Shown here: positions 1 to 7,963 of the stretch, in pieces
Layout of the letters: every line of letters begins with the position of its first letter
How positions within the stretch are numbered: position 1 is the first letter of the stretch
Assembly: GCF_018688455.1 (NCBI RefSeq)
Contig: NZ_CP061319.1
Span: forward strand, 1,178,001 to 1,242,000
Direction of reading: 5' to 3'
Length of the DNA: 64,000 bases
Source: Polynucleobacter sp. AM-7D1
Lineage (GTDB): Bacteria > Pseudomonadota > Gammaproteobacteria > Burkholderiales > Burkholderiaceae
Position numbers and translations under genes: made by a program
The notes under the pieces: generated by a model
The model's input: only the letters and a program-made list of their open reading frames with translations
Told to the model about the DNA's origin: nothing
The model's database searches: none

Positions 1-1091
1 CCAAGATGTTCTATGACTACGCAGATTCTGGTTCATGGACTGAGTCTACTTACCGATCTAACGAATCCGATTTTCAGAAAATCAAACTGCGTCAACGTGT
101 TGCAGTGAATATGACTAACCGCACCACCAAAACCACGATGGTGGGTCAAGAGGTGGCAATGCCAGTTGCGCTGGCTCCAACTGGCCTAACTGGCATGCAA
201 TATGCCGATGGTGAAATTCTGGCTGCGCGTGCTGCAGAAAAATTTGGTGTTCCCTTCTGCTTATCCACTATGAGCATTTGCTCTATTGAAGATGTCGCAG
301 AACGAACCACTAAACCTTTTTGGTTCCAGCTTTATGTCATGAAAGACCGCGGTTTTATTGAGCGTCTAATTGAACGTGCCAAAGCAGCAAAATGCTCTGC
401 TCTCGTGCTCACTTTAGATTTACAAATTCTAGGGCAACGTCATAAAGATTTAAAAAATGGTTTATCTGCACCTCCAAAGCTGACGCTCAAAAACATCATG
501 AACATGATGACCAAGCCCCGCTGGTGCATGGGCATGGCAATGACTCCTCGCAGAACCTTTCGCAATATTGTTGGTCATGCCACTGGTGTTGGCAATATGT
601 CCTCCCTCTCCTCCTGGACAGCTGAGCAGTTTGACCCAGGCCTTAGCTGGGATGATGTGGAGTGGATTAAAAAACTCTGGGGTGGCAAGCTCATTATTAA
701 AGGTATTTTGGATGAAGAGGATGCACGCCTAGCGGTTAACTCCGGCGCAGATGCATTGATTGTCTCCAATCATGGTGGACGTCAATTAGATGGCGCTATC
801 TCCAGTATTAATGCTTTACCAGGGATCGTCAATGCAGTTGGCAATGACATCGAGGTTTGGATGGATGGCGGTATTCGATCTGGTCAAGATGTATTGAAGG
901 CTTGGGCACTTGGTGCACGCGGCACCATGATCGGCCGCCCTTTCCTCTATGGCTTGGGCGCCATGGGTGAGGCCGGTGTGACCAAATGTCTCGAGATTAT
1001 TCACAAAGAATTGGATATAACAATGGCCTTTACAGGTCACCGCGACATTCAAAATGTAACTAAAGATATCTTGTATCCAGGGACTTTTTAA
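1..1091 (+). CDS. lldD: FMN-dependent alpha-hydroxy-acid (L-lactate) dehydrogenase, 5' truncated by window edge
   Basis: Oxidises L-lactate or a similar 2-hydroxy acid to the 2-oxo acid, using FMN and passing electrons to the respiratory chain. The first visible residues (FYDYADSGSW) are the conserved block that normally follows about 20 N-terminal residues, and the frame is open to position 1, so the true start lies left of the window. The active-site histidine block SNHGGRQLDG lies near residue 255 of the visible part, followed by the FMN-phosphate region (MDGGIRSG, GRPFLYG). The C-terminus HRDIQ...ILYPGTF is typical. Exact substrate is not certain from sequence; L-lactate is the best guess. 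The next gene begins immediately downstream and may be translationally coupled. Confidence 0.9.
   Translation, partial: KMFYDYADSGSWTESTYRSNESDFQKIKLRQRVAVNMTNRTTKTTMVGQEVAMPVALAPTGLTGMQYADGEILAARAAEKFGVPFCLSTMSICSIEDVAERTTKPFWFQLYVMKDRGFIERLIERAKAAKCSALVLTLDLQILGQRHKDLKNGLSAPPKLTLKNIMNMMTKPRWCMGMAMTPRRTFRNIVGHATGVGNMSSLSSWTAEQFDPGLSWDDVEWIKKLWGGKLIIKGILDEEDARLAVNSGADALIVSNHGGRQLDGAISSINALPGIVNAVGNDIEVWMDGGIRSGQDVLKAWALGARGTMIGRPFLYGLGAMGEAGVTKCLEIIHKELDITMAFTGHRDIQNVTKDILYPGTF
1079..1083 (+). promoter_or_regulatory. Shine-Dalgarno AGGGA that decides an ATT start at 1093
   Basis: AGGGA lies inside the last codons of the lactate dehydrogenase gene and ends 9 bases before the ATT at 1093. It is the best ribosome-binding site in front of the DUF4239 reading frame, which has no ATG, GTG or TTG upstream of the first membrane segment. 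The spacing is good, but the assignment is inference. Confidence 0.5.
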
Positions 1092-1092
1092 T

Positions 1093-1893
1093 ATTCCACA
1101 CCTCGCCAATTACCCCGGATTAGTATTTGTCATCTCTGCTGTAGTCCTCTCAGGTTCAGTATGGTTTGGCAATGTTGTACTAGGCAAGTACCGTACTAAA
1201 GATACCGAGACCTCTGCTGATTTAGGAATCATTCAGACTGCAACACTAACTTTGCTGGGTCTCATTATTGGCTTTACCTTCTCTATGGCTATGGCTCGAT
1301 ATGATCTGCGGCAAACATACGAGGAAGCCGAGGCAAATGCCATTGGTACTGAGTTTTTAAGGGCTGATCTCTTGCCAAATAAAACGGCAGAAACTATTAA
1401 AGGGATTTTGAAGGATTACTTGGATCAGCGCATCTTGTTCTACTCCAAACAAGATCGAGAAACCGCCAGACAAATTACGCAACGCACTATTTCCATAGAA
1501 AATGCCATGTGGAACGAACTAATGCCGGTTGCTCGCAGCCAACCATCCCCCAATATGGCACTCGTAATCTCCGGTCTAAATGATGTCATTAATGCACATG
1601 GCTACACCCAGGCTGCCTGGTGGAATCGCATACCAACTGCCGCCTGGTGGTTAATGGCAGCAGTTGCTATATGCGCAAATGCATTGGTAGGTTTTGGTGC
1701 AAGAAACTATAAGCGCAATGTCGGACTATTTATGATTTTTCCTGTGATGATTTCTATCGCATTCTTTTTGATTTCAGATATTGATAGCCCTCGTGGTGGC
1801 GTAATCCGAATCGATCCACGAAATTTAATTGATTTGAAACATAATCTGAATGCTGTGCATAACCCTGCACTCTCTATAGGTGGTAAAAAATGA
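1093..1893 (+). CDS. DUF4239 (bestrophin-like) membrane protein with probable ATT start
   Basis: Integral membrane protein of the DUF4239 family; function unknown. The frame is open from the stop at 1057-1059 and codes for an N-terminal membrane segment (GLVFVISAVVLSGSVWFG) before the TTG at 1252. That TTG would remove the segment and give only 213 residues. No ATG, GTG or TTG occurs in frame between 1060 and 1251. ATT at 1093 sits 9 bases after an AGGGA and gives 266 residues. Further membrane segments follow at about residues 54-68, 180-195 and 205-225. The stop codon overlaps the next gene by ATGA. A sequencing or assembly error in the start codon is the main alternative. Confidence 0.7.
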   Translation: MPHLANYPGLVFVISAVVLSGSVWFGNVVLGKYRTKDTETSADLGIIQTATLTLLGLIIGFTFSMAMARYDLRQTYEEAEANAIGTEFLRADLLPNKTAETIKGILKDYLDQRILFYSKQDRETARQITQRTISIENAMWNELMPVARSQPSPNMALVISGLNDVINAHGYTQAAWWNRIPTAAWWLMAAVAICANALVGFGARNYKRNVGLFMIFPVMISIAFFLISDIDSPRGGVIRIDPRNLIDLKHNLNAVHNPALSIGGKK

Positions 1894-2081
1894 AACGTGT
1901 TGTAGACGTATATAAAGATCGAGGTCGTGAACTGGTATGGACTTATGTCATTCACCTTGGCAATGTGGATTTTCATCCAGCCCAAATTGACTTTGAACAA
2001 GAGGCTCTGAGACTTTCTCAGCTTGATAAGCGCGGAACTCTGAACGAACTCAGCGCCAAAGCGAGACTCTCCGTTCGATAA
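1890..2081 (+). CDS. Small hypothetical protein, 63 aa
   Basis: Starts at an ATG overlapping the TGA of the DUF4239 gene (ATGA), which suggests coupled translation. The product is soluble and charged, with no signal peptide, cysteine pair or known motif. It reads WTYVIHLGNVDFHPAQIDFEQEALRLS in its middle, with the rest rich in Lys, Arg and Glu. I do not recognise it. The overlap and + strand continuity are the main reasons to believe it is real. Confidence 0.55.
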   Translation: MKRVVDVYKDRGRELVWTYVIHLGNVDFHPAQIDFEQEALRLSQLDKRGTLNELSAKARLSVR

Positions 2082-2102
2082 ATTTCACACTGACTCTGAT
2101 AT

Positions 2103-2279
2103 ATGAAACCCTTAAGCAAAAAAGCCAAGATGGCAGTTGGATGGACGATCTTGATGACTGTTATCGGCACTGCCATGCTGCATCAATGGGAATTCTTTGC
2201 CATGGGTTGCGCTTCCATTGCGCTACTACTAGTTGCAAACCACTACGATCTATTGAAAGATCCTGAAGACAAAAAATAA
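2103..2279 (+). CDS. Small two-helix membrane protein, 58 aa
   Basis: ATG at 2103, TAA at 2277-2279. The product begins MKPLSKKAKMAVGW, followed by a hydrophobic stretch (about residues 13-26) and a second one (about 33-49), then a charged tail DLLKDPEDKK. This basic-helix-turn-helix-acidic layout is typical of small inner-membrane proteins. It follows the 63-residue gene by 21 bases on the same strand. No function can be assigned. Its stop codon lies inside the terminator hairpin shared with the convergent ene-reductase gene. Confidence 0.5.
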   Translation: MKPLSKKAKMAVGWTILMTVIGTAMLHQWEFFAMGCASIALLLVANHYDLLKDPEDKK

Positions 2280-2304
2280 GGCCCCCATCTTTCGATAGAG
2301 GCCT
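2271..2304 (-). terminator. Rho-independent terminator of the ene-reductase gene
   Basis: On the minus strand AGGCCTCTAT pairs with ATGGGGGCCT (10 bp including two G-T pairs) around a CGAAAG loop, followed by TATTTTTT. It sits 19 bases after the nemA stop. On the plus strand the same hairpin has a delayed T run (2312-2318), so it may also end the small-protein transcript. Confidence 0.8.
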
Positions 2305-2322
2305 GTATCAATCTTTTTAGTT

Positions 2323-3423
2323 TTATAGCGTTGGGTAGTCCGTATATCCCGCTTCTGCCCCACCATAAAACGTTGCACGGTTATAGGGATTGAGGGCTGC
2401 ACCCTGCTGGAAACGCTCTGCTAAGTCCGGATTAGCAATATACAAACGACCATAAGCTACAGCGTCTGCCAAGCCAGCCTCTAAAACGGCCTCACCCATG
2501 GCTTGATCATATCCGCCGGCACTAATGAATTGACCCTCATATGCAGCTCGGAATATCTCTGAAGTAATGGGTGCCTCAGAGTTCACCTGATCATTACCGC
2601 CAGCAGTAGTAGATCGCGGCTCAATCATATGAACATAGGACAAGTGATAGCCATTGAGCTTTTGAATCACTGCATTGAATAAGGCAATTGGATCGCTATC
2701 AGCAATGTCATTAAAGCTGCCGTAAGGTGATAAACGCACGCCAATACGATCATTTGAAAAGACCTTGGCAACCGATTCAATCACTTCACCTAGTAGACGA
2801 ATACGATTTTCAATTGAGCCACCATACTCGTCAGTACGTTGATTGGTTTTATCTTGTAAAAACTGATCCAATAAATAACCATTGGCAGAATGAATTTCCA
2901 CACCATCAAAACCCGCTGCTTTGGCATTGGCTGCAGCCAATTCAAAATCTTTTAATAGGCGAGCAATATCTTCAGTCGTCATTGCTTTAGGAGTTTCATA
3001 ATCATGCAACTTCCAGTCAGCGCCATAAGTTTGACCTGCAGGTGCAATAGCAGAAGGCGCTTCGGGAGCGCCCTGCTCAGGATGCAAGGAGGAATGAGAG
3101 ATACGACCCACATGCCAAAGTTGGGCAACCATCTTGCCACCCTGAGCATGCACTGCATTCACAATCTCTTTCCAAGCGGCTGTTTGATCGGCAGAATAAA
3201 TTCCAGGGGTTGCTGGATAGCCTTTTCCGATTGACGAAATTTGTGTTGCTTCGCTGATGATGAGACCAGCACTTGCCCTTTGTGCATAGTATGTTTTTGC
3301 CAAAGGGTTAGGCACATCGCCTTCAATAGCGCGCATTCTGGTAAGTGGAGCCATCACCAAGCGATTTTTTAATTCAATGGCGCCAAGTTTGACGGGGGTA
3401 AACATGATTTCTTTTCCAGACAT
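2323..3423 (-). CDS. nemA: Old Yellow Enzyme family ene-reductase (N-ethylmaleimide reductase type)
   Basis: FMN- and NAD(P)H-dependent reductase of activated alkenes, maleimides and nitro esters; a cytoplasmic detoxification enzyme. The 366-residue product has the family layout: FTPVKLGAIELKNRLVMAPLTRMRA at the N-terminus, QLWHVGRISH near residue 103, then HSANGYLLDQFLQD with NxR...YGGSIENRIRLL, and the FMN-phosphate-binding ISAGGYDQA and YGRLYIANPDL blocks. An internal ATG at 3405 (MFTPVKLG) is an equally good start, with GGAAA nine bases upstream. It lies beside oxyR on the same strand, which fits a role against electrophile or oxidative stress. Confidence 0.88.
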   Translation of the reverse strand: MSGKEIMFTPVKLGAIELKNRLVMAPLTRMRAIEGDVPNPLAKTYYAQRASAGLIISEATQISSIGKGYPATPGIYSADQTAAWKEIVNAVHAQGGKMVAQLWHVGRISHSSLHPEQGAPEAPSAIAPAGQTYGADWKLHDYETPKAMTTEDIARLLKDFELAAANAKAAGFDGVEIHSANGYLLDQFLQDKTNQRTDEYGGSIENRIRLLGEVIESVAKVFSNDRIGVRLSPYGSFNDIADSDPIALFNAVIQKLNGYHLSYVHMIEPRSTTAGGNDQVNSEAPITSEIFRAAYEGQFISAGGYDQAMGEAVLEAGLADAVAYGRLYIANPDLAERFQQGAALNPYNRATFYGGAEAGYTDYPTL

Positions 3424-3502
3424 GAACTACTTTCTTTTAAATTAGATACATTTATTAATGGGGCAACTTTAGCAGGGATAGCATAGTCCTGCAGACACCC
3501 CG

Positions 3503-4450
3503 CTAGACTCTTTGAAAACTCTTGCGACTGCCACGACTAATTCTTGGGTTAGACTTAAATCTAACTTCAATACTTTCGGCGAGCGCCTGGAACTCTTCAA
3601 GATGTGCAGTAGAAGCGCGAGCCACAAGCGCGATCACCCTCTTAGGAGCGGGCGGAGCTAGTGGTCGAGCAAGCAATGTCGTGCCATTTAAGAGCCCTCC
3701 CTTGACCGCCATCTCAGGCAGCAGTGCAATGCCCATGCCTGACTCCACCATTTGTAACAAAGTGAGCAGACTCGTTGCCTCCACACCATCTGCATTACGA
3801 ATATCAGAGCGCTTACAGGCTTGCATTGTGTGGTCACGAAGACAGTGACCTTCCTCCAGCAGCAATAAGCGTTCAGCCATTTTTGCGGGTAGGTGAATAT
3901 CCTTGCCTTTAAGAGCTGGATCGTCTGCTCTGGCTACCACCCAAAATTCATCGATAAAGAGTTCTTTTACCAACAAGCCGGCCGTGTCATATGGCAAAGC
4001 AATTAATGCAAAGTCCAGCTGATGATCAACTAAGCGCGACAATAAATTAGCAGTTAAGTCTTCACGCAAGGCAACTTTTAGATTGGGGTAATACTCCCGA
4101 ATATCTGGCAATACATTTGGCAATAGGAATGGTGCGATAGTCGGAATCACGCCAAGGCGAATAGTTCCAGACATCGGCTTGCCAGCTGCATCCGCATATT
4201 CCACCAAATCCTGAGATGAGGCCAAGATTGCCTTAGCCCTCTCCAGAATCTCCATACCAATTGGAGTAATGGCCACGTTTTGGCGATCTCGCTCTACCAA
4301 GCGCACGCCTAGACCATCCTCAAGCTCCTTTAAGCCTGCACTTAAGGTTGACTGACCAACGAAACAGGCCTCTGCAGCCCTAGTAAAGTTCAGCTCTTGA
4401 GCAATGGCTACAAAATAGCGCAACTGACGTAATGAAGGTAAAGCAGTCAT
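3503..4450 (-). CDS. oxyR: LysR-family peroxide sensor OxyR
   Basis: Transcription activator of hydrogen-peroxide defence genes. It has an N-terminal LysR helix-turn-helix (LRQLRYFVAIAQELNFTRAA...STLSAGLKELE) and a regulatory domain carrying the two redox cysteines, EEGHC at residue 203 and MQACKRSD at 212. The nine-residue spacing matches E. coli Cys199/Cys208. I chose the ATG at 4450 because AAGGAG lies 11 bases upstream; the TTG at 4459 sits almost on top of that site. It is divergent from the rubrerythrin gene across an AT-rich region with a 9-bp dyad, which suggests autoregulation and control of the rubrerythrin set. The C-terminal tail (NPRISRGSRKSFQRV) is somewhat long and basic. Confidence 0.93.
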   Translation of the reverse strand: MTALPSLRQLRYFVAIAQELNFTRAAEACFVGQSTLSAGLKELEDGLGVRLVERDRQNVAITPIGMEILERAKAILASSQDLVEYADAAGKPMSGTIRLGVIPTIAPFLLPNVLPDIREYYPNLKVALREDLTANLLSRLVDHQLDFALIALPYDTAGLLVKELFIDEFWVVARADDPALKGKDIHLPAKMAERLLLLEEGHCLRDHTMQACKRSDIRNADGVEATSLLTLLQMVESGMGIALLPEMAVKGGLLNGTTLLARPLAPPAPKRVIALVARASTAHLEEFQALAESIEVRFKSNPRISRGSRKSFQRV

Positions 4451-4483
4451 ACGTTGCAAAACTCCTTATAATCGATTTATTAG

Positions 4484-4507
4484 ATAAATAATATCATTAT
4501 TATTTAT
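4484..4507. promoter_or_regulatory. 9-bp inverted repeat between oxyR and rubrerythrin
   Basis: ATAAATAAT (4484-4492) and ATTATTTAT (4499-4507) are perfect inverted copies separated by 6 bases. They lie 34 bases upstream of the oxyR start and 85 bases before the rubrerythrin start. OxyR sites are long AT-rich partial dyads, and divergent autoregulated LysR genes keep their operator in exactly such an intergenic space. The sequence does not closely match the ATAG-n7-CTAT consensus, so OxyR binding is inference. Confidence 0.4.
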
Positions 4508-4591
4508 TGGACTGATTATCTTTTGAGGTTCAGAATTCATTCCATGGTGTTTAAGCACCGTTTACAAATCAATATGAAAAGGAATGAAAAA

Positions 4592-5077
4592 ATGGCACGT
4601 CCAGAAATTAAAACCATCCAAAACTTAGAGTCTGCTTTTGCAGGTGAATCTATGGCGCATATCAAGTATCGTTATTTTGCAAAATTAGCACGCGCTGCTG
4701 GCGATATTGAAACTGCTGAAATCTTTGAGGCAACTGCAGACCAAGAAGTCATGCATGCCTTTGGTCACCTCGATTTACTCTACCCCGCGAATACGATTAC
4801 TCCAACTCGTGCCTTAGAGATCGCAATCGAGGGTGAGACATATGAATACACCGAAATGTACCCAACTTTCCGTAAAACAGCGGTAGATGAAGGTAATACA
4901 GCAGCGGTAGTGGAGATTGATGAGCAAATTGCCGAATCAAAAGAGCATGCAGAGCAGTTTCAAGCCATGTTGGCAAAAGCAGCAAAACGCTTTGCAGCCT
5001 TGGCTAATGTAGAGGAGCGCCATGCTAACCACTACAAAAAGGCCTTAGAAAAAGCGAAAGAATTTGCTGCAGTCTGA
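4592..5077 (+). CDS. Rubrerythrin (erythrin domain, without rubredoxin domain)
   Basis: Cytoplasmic diiron ferritin-like peroxidase that reduces hydrogen peroxide using electrons from rubredoxin. The 161-residue product begins MARPEIKTIQNLESAFAGES and shows the diiron ligands in order: E19, the E52-x-x-H55 block, the YEYTEMY helix near residue 85, and ESKEH near 115-119. It lacks the usual C-terminal rubredoxin domain; a free-standing rubredoxin gene follows 62 bases downstream. I chose the ATG at 4592 because AAGGA ends 8 bases upstream; upstream ATGs at 4574 and 4523 would add an unrelated basic leader. It is divergent from oxyR. Confidence 0.92.
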   Translation: MARPEIKTIQNLESAFAGESMAHIKYRYFAKLARAAGDIETAEIFEATADQEVMHAFGHLDLLYPANTITPTRALEIAIEGETYEYTEMYPTFRKTAVDEGNTAAVVEIDEQIAESKEHAEQFQAMLAKAAKRFAALANVEERHANHYKKALEKAKEFAAV

Positions 5078-5139
5078 GCGGCTTTAGAAATAAAACAGAA
5101 TTAAATTTAAACTGATCAAATTATCTTAAAGGAAATATC

Positions 5140-5307
5140 ATGAAATCTTGGCAATGTATCGTATGCGGCTTCATCTATGACGAAGCAAAAGGCTTACCGG
5201 AAGACGGCATTCCTGCGGGCACAGCTTGGGCTGACATCCCAGAAGATTGGGAATGCCCTGACTGCGGTGTAGCAAAATCGGATTTTGAAATGGTGCAAGT
5301 TTCTTAA
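5140..5307 (+). CDS. Rubredoxin, 55 aa
   Basis: Small one-iron electron carrier. Four cysteine ligands are arranged as C6-I-V-C9-G and C39-P-D-C42-G, with the aromatic core residues W4, Y13, W30 and W37 typical of the family. The start is preceded by AAAGGAAA at proper spacing. It sits between rubrerythrin and an FAD-dependent reductase of the rubredoxin/ferredoxin reductase type, so the three genes form an electron chain NAD(P)H to reductase to rubredoxin to rubrerythrin. The gene is complete and of standard length. Confidence 0.95.
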   Translation: MKSWQCIVCGFIYDEAKGLPEDGIPAGTAWADIPEDWECPDCGVAKSDFEMVQVS

Positions 5308-5355
5308 TTCAAGCCTCATATCACTCATTTAACTGCATTACTAGGGAGTCCAGCT

Positions 5356-6525
5356 TTGGATCATCAGAATCAATCATCTTCATCAGGAATTGTCATCATC
5401 GGTAGCGGCTTAGCTGGATTTACAGTTATTCGCGAATTGCGCAAGCTGGATAAAGCAGTACCGATCACTCTGGTGACTCGCGAGCCAGGCTACTTTTACT
5501 CAAAGCCCATGCTCTCTACCGCACTAGCGAGTAATAAGTCTGCAGAGCAATTGGTTTCAAGCAATGCAGAAGGTATGGCAGCCCAATTGGAGATTACGAT
5601 TTTGGATGACCTTGATGTCACTGAAATCAACACAGCTTCCCAGACAATTGAAACCTCTAAAGGATCAATTCCATATGGAAAGTTGGTGCTAGGCTTGGGC
5701 GCAGATCAAATACGCCTGCCTTTGCAAGGTAACGCTGCTAAAGAAGTGATTACAGTAAATGATCTGGAAGAGTATGCCCAATTTCGCAAGGCAATCGCAG
5801 GGAAAAAACGCATTGTGATTTTAGGTGCTGGACTTATTGGATGCGAATTTGCAAACGATTTAGTTTTGGGGTCTTATGAAGTGGATGTGATAGATCTAGC
5901 GCCCCAAGCCTTAGGACGACTCCTTCCTGAAGCAGCTGCTCAAGCACTCCAAACTAAGTTAAGTGAGGCGGGTGTTCGTTGGCACTTTGGAACTACCGTG
6001 CAATCAGTGGATCGCAATGGTGAATCCCTCACGGTGACCCTCGCTAATGGAACGGTGATCACCAGTGATGTCTTTCTATCAGCAGTAGGATTGAAGCCTC
6101 GACTAGATTTGGCTAAAGCGAGCGGCATTGCAACAGGCACAGGAATTACAGTGAATCGCCAGTTGGAGACTAGCGCAAAGAATGTCTTTGCCATCGGTGA
6201 CTGCGCTGAAGTAGATGGCCTGGTTCTACCCTATGTCATGCCAATCATGCAGGCAGCACGTGCTTTAGCGCCAAACCTCATCGGACAGCCAGCCACCCTC
6301 ACCTATCCTGCTATGCCGGTGATGGTAAAGACGCCCGCCCTTCCAACGATTGTTTCTCCACCAGCAAAAGGTGCGCTTGGCGATTGGAAAATCAATGACG
6401 TGGAAGGCGGCCTTGAGGCACGTTTTGAGTCAAGTGATGGCAAGCTGCTAGGCTTTGCTCTTTTGGGAACAGCAACAGCACAACGCGGTGCCCTGACAAA
6501 AGAGTTGCCGCCAATATTGCAATAA
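5356..6525 (+). CDS. FAD-dependent rubredoxin reductase-like pyridine nucleotide-disulfide oxidoreductase
   Basis: Probable NAD(P)H:rubredoxin reductase. The 389-residue product has an N-terminal FAD Rossmann motif (IIGSGLAGFTVIRELRKL), the LGLGAD segment, a central NAD(P)-binding motif (IVILGAGLIGCEFANDL) and the second FAD motif VFAIGDCAEVDG. The size and the C-terminal domain match the RubB/AlkT-like group. The start is a TTG at 5356 with AGGGAG seven bases upstream. It lies 48 bases behind rubredoxin and ends at a strong bidirectional terminator. The electron acceptor is inferred from the neighbour. Confidence 0.85.
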   Translation: MDHQNQSSSSGIVIIGSGLAGFTVIRELRKLDKAVPITLVTREPGYFYSKPMLSTALASNKSAEQLVSSNAEGMAAQLEITILDDLDVTEINTASQTIETSKGSIPYGKLVLGLGADQIRLPLQGNAAKEVITVNDLEEYAQFRKAIAGKKRIVILGAGLIGCEFANDLVLGSYEVDVIDLAPQALGRLLPEAAAQALQTKLSEAGVRWHFGTTVQSVDRNGESLTVTLANGTVITSDVFLSAVGLKPRLDLAKASGIATGTGITVNRQLETSAKNVFAIGDCAEVDGLVLPYVMPIMQAARALAPNLIGQPATLTYPAMPVMVKTPALPTIVSPPAKGALGDWKINDVEGGLEARFESSDGKLLGFALLGTATAQRGALTKELPPILQ

Positions 6526-6583
6526 GCGGTAGATTTATATCGCCCATTCAAATTGTTTTTTGAAATAGCTGCATGGATTAAGT

Positions 6584-6609
6584 AAAAGGCCCGCAATTGC
6601 GGGCCTTTT
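6584..6609. terminator. Bidirectional rho-independent terminator
   Basis: AAAAGGCCCGCAA and TTGCGGGCCTTTT form a perfect 13-bp inverted repeat between two convergent genes, with A and T runs at the ends, so it can stop transcripts from both sides. Confidence 0.92.
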
Positions 6610-6630
6610 CAATGAACTAGTTCAACTTAC

Positions 6631-7224
6631 TTAAGCAAGCGCAACAAACCAAGTTGCATTGTGTGATTGAGCGACCATCAAAAACAACATAGGAATAGAA
6701 AGCATCGTATTAAAGCGTGAGACCAACATCGCAACACGCGCAGACTTAGCCTTGACATCAGGCTCGACCGCCACAATACCCAGGGCTCGTTTCTGAAGTG
6801 GCCAAATAATGAACCAAACATTGAAGGCCATTACCAAAGCGATCCACATACCTAAACCAATTGCACGAAATGGCGCTTGCAAGGTAAATGCTTGATGCGC
6901 ATAGCCATTCAAAACGGCCAAAATCATGCCGCTAACAACGGTAAATAAAGCTGCCCAACGAAACCAAAACAAAGCCGTTGGGGCGATGACTTTACCAATA
7001 GCTGGCTTTTGCTCATCAGGAATTTTTGGCATCGAGGGAATTTGCACAAAATTGAAGTACCACAGCAAACCAACCCACATCACGCCAACCATCACGTGAA
7101 TCCAGCGGAATAAAAATGGCAACTCAATAGAGCTTAGATTGGCACCTAAGCCCAAAACAATTAAAGCAAGGAGTACAAACCCAGCTAAAACTGTGCGACC
7201 TAATGAGGTAAAGATAGATGCCAT
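6631..7224 (-). CDS. Urate hydroxylase PuuD-like membrane-domain protein
   Basis: Inner-membrane protein of 197 residues with about five membrane segments (near 8-26, 40-62, 84-106, 122-147 and 171-187). It contains FLFRWIHVMVGVMWVGLLWYFNF, typical of the N-terminal membrane domain of bacterial PuuD urate oxidase. The C-terminal cytochrome c domain of PuuD is absent and no purine-degradation gene is nearby, so a role in urate oxidation is doubtful. The name marks homology only. It shares the strand with sodB 33 bases upstream and may be cotranscribed with it. Confidence 0.7.
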   Translation of the reverse strand: MASIFTSLGRTVLAGFVLLALIVLGLGANLSSIELPFLFRWIHVMVGVMWVGLLWYFNFVQIPSMPKIPDEQKPAIGKVIAPTALFWFRWAALFTVVSGMILAVLNGYAHQAFTLQAPFRAIGLGMWIALVMAFNVWFIIWPLQKRALGIVAVEPDVKAKSARVAMLVSRFNTMLSIPMLFLMVAQSHNATWFVALA

Positions 7225-7257
7225 AGAAACCTTCTTAATAAAAATAGTTAAGCGAGA

Positions 7258-7836
7258 TTAAGCAAAATTCTTGCTAGCAAAATCCCAGTTCACTACATTC
7301 CAGAAATTTTCTAAATACTTAGGACGTGCATTGCGTGTATCAATGTAATAAGCATGCTCCCATACATCGCAAGTCATGAGCGGCTTTGCATCAGTAGTCA
7401 GCGGTGTAGCAGCATTGCTGGTTGAAGCCAAATCCAGTGAACCGTCAGCCTTCTTCACCAACCAAGCCCAACCGGATCCAAATGTACCTATTGCACATTT
7501 GGCAAACTCTTCTTTGAATTTATCAAAAGAACCCCACTTAGCATTGATGGCATCGGCCAAAGCACCCGTTGGAGCGCCGCCACCATTTGGCTTCATGCTA
7601 TTCCAGTAAAAGGTGTGGTTCCATACTTGAGCTGCATTATTAAAAACACCGCCAGCAGATTTTTTAACAATATCCTCTAAAGATGCATTTTCAAACTCAG
7701 TCCCTTTAATTAAGTTATTGAGATTGGTGACATAAGTTTGGTGATGCTTCCCGTAGTGAAACTCTAGCGTTTCTTTAGAAATGAATGGGGAAAGCGCATC
7801 CAATGCGTAAGGTAACTGAGGTAATGTGTGTTCCAT
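7258..7836 (-). CDS. sodB: Iron superoxide dismutase
   Basis: Cytoplasmic enzyme that converts superoxide to peroxide and oxygen. The 192-residue product starts [17 protein letters not shown] and holds the metal ligands in [18 protein letters not shown] and [21 protein letters not shown] resembles the iron-type signature. Two ATGs lie in tandem (7839 and 7836); AAGGA is 7 bases from the second and only 4 from the first, so the second was chosen. Its peroxide product can be handled by the neighbouring rubrerythrin set. A short dyad lies upstream at 7884-7902. Confidence 0.95.
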   Translation of the reverse strand: MEHTLPQLPYALDALSPFISKETLEFHYGKHHQTYVTNLNNLIKGTEFENASLEDIVKKSAGGVFNNAAQVWNHTFYWNSMKPNGGGAPTGALADAINAKWGSFDKFKEEFAKCAIGTFGSGWAWLVKKADGSLDLASTSNAATPLTTDAKPLMTCDVWEHAYYIDTRNARPKYLENFWNVVNWDFASKNFA

Positions 7837-7883
7837 CATTTTTTCCTTTAAAGACGTGTTAATAAATAGCTATAGGGCCATAT

Positions 7884-7902
7884 TCGACCTAACTATAGTC
7901 GA
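7884..7902. promoter_or_regulatory. TCGAC-n9-GTCGA dyad upstream of sodB
   Basis: TCGAC at 7884-7888 and GTCGA at 7898-7902 are inverted copies around CTAACTATA, about 54 bases before the sodB start. Placement fits an operator. The regulator is not identifiable; Rrf2/IscR-like or OxyR-like factors are guesses. Confidence 0.3.
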
Positions 7903-7926
7903 TTCTGGCGATTTTGTTTGAGCGTG

Positions 7927-7955
7927 AAAAAATGGGGCTGACTGTATCAACCCCA
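7927..7955 (-). terminator. Rho-independent terminator after 3-hydroxybutyrate dehydrogenase
   Basis: On the minus strand TGGGGTTGA pairs with TCAGCCCCA (one G-T pair) around a 5-base loop and is followed by TTTTTT. It begins 8 bases after the end of the dehydrogenase gene. Confidence 0.88.
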
Positions 7956-7963
7956 CCCATGGA

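Noticed and set aside
1252..1893. TTG at 1252 as the start of the DUF4239 protein
   Set aside because: It would delete a conserved-looking membrane segment encoded in the same open frame, and the site has no good ribosome-binding sequence; ATT at 1093 fits better.
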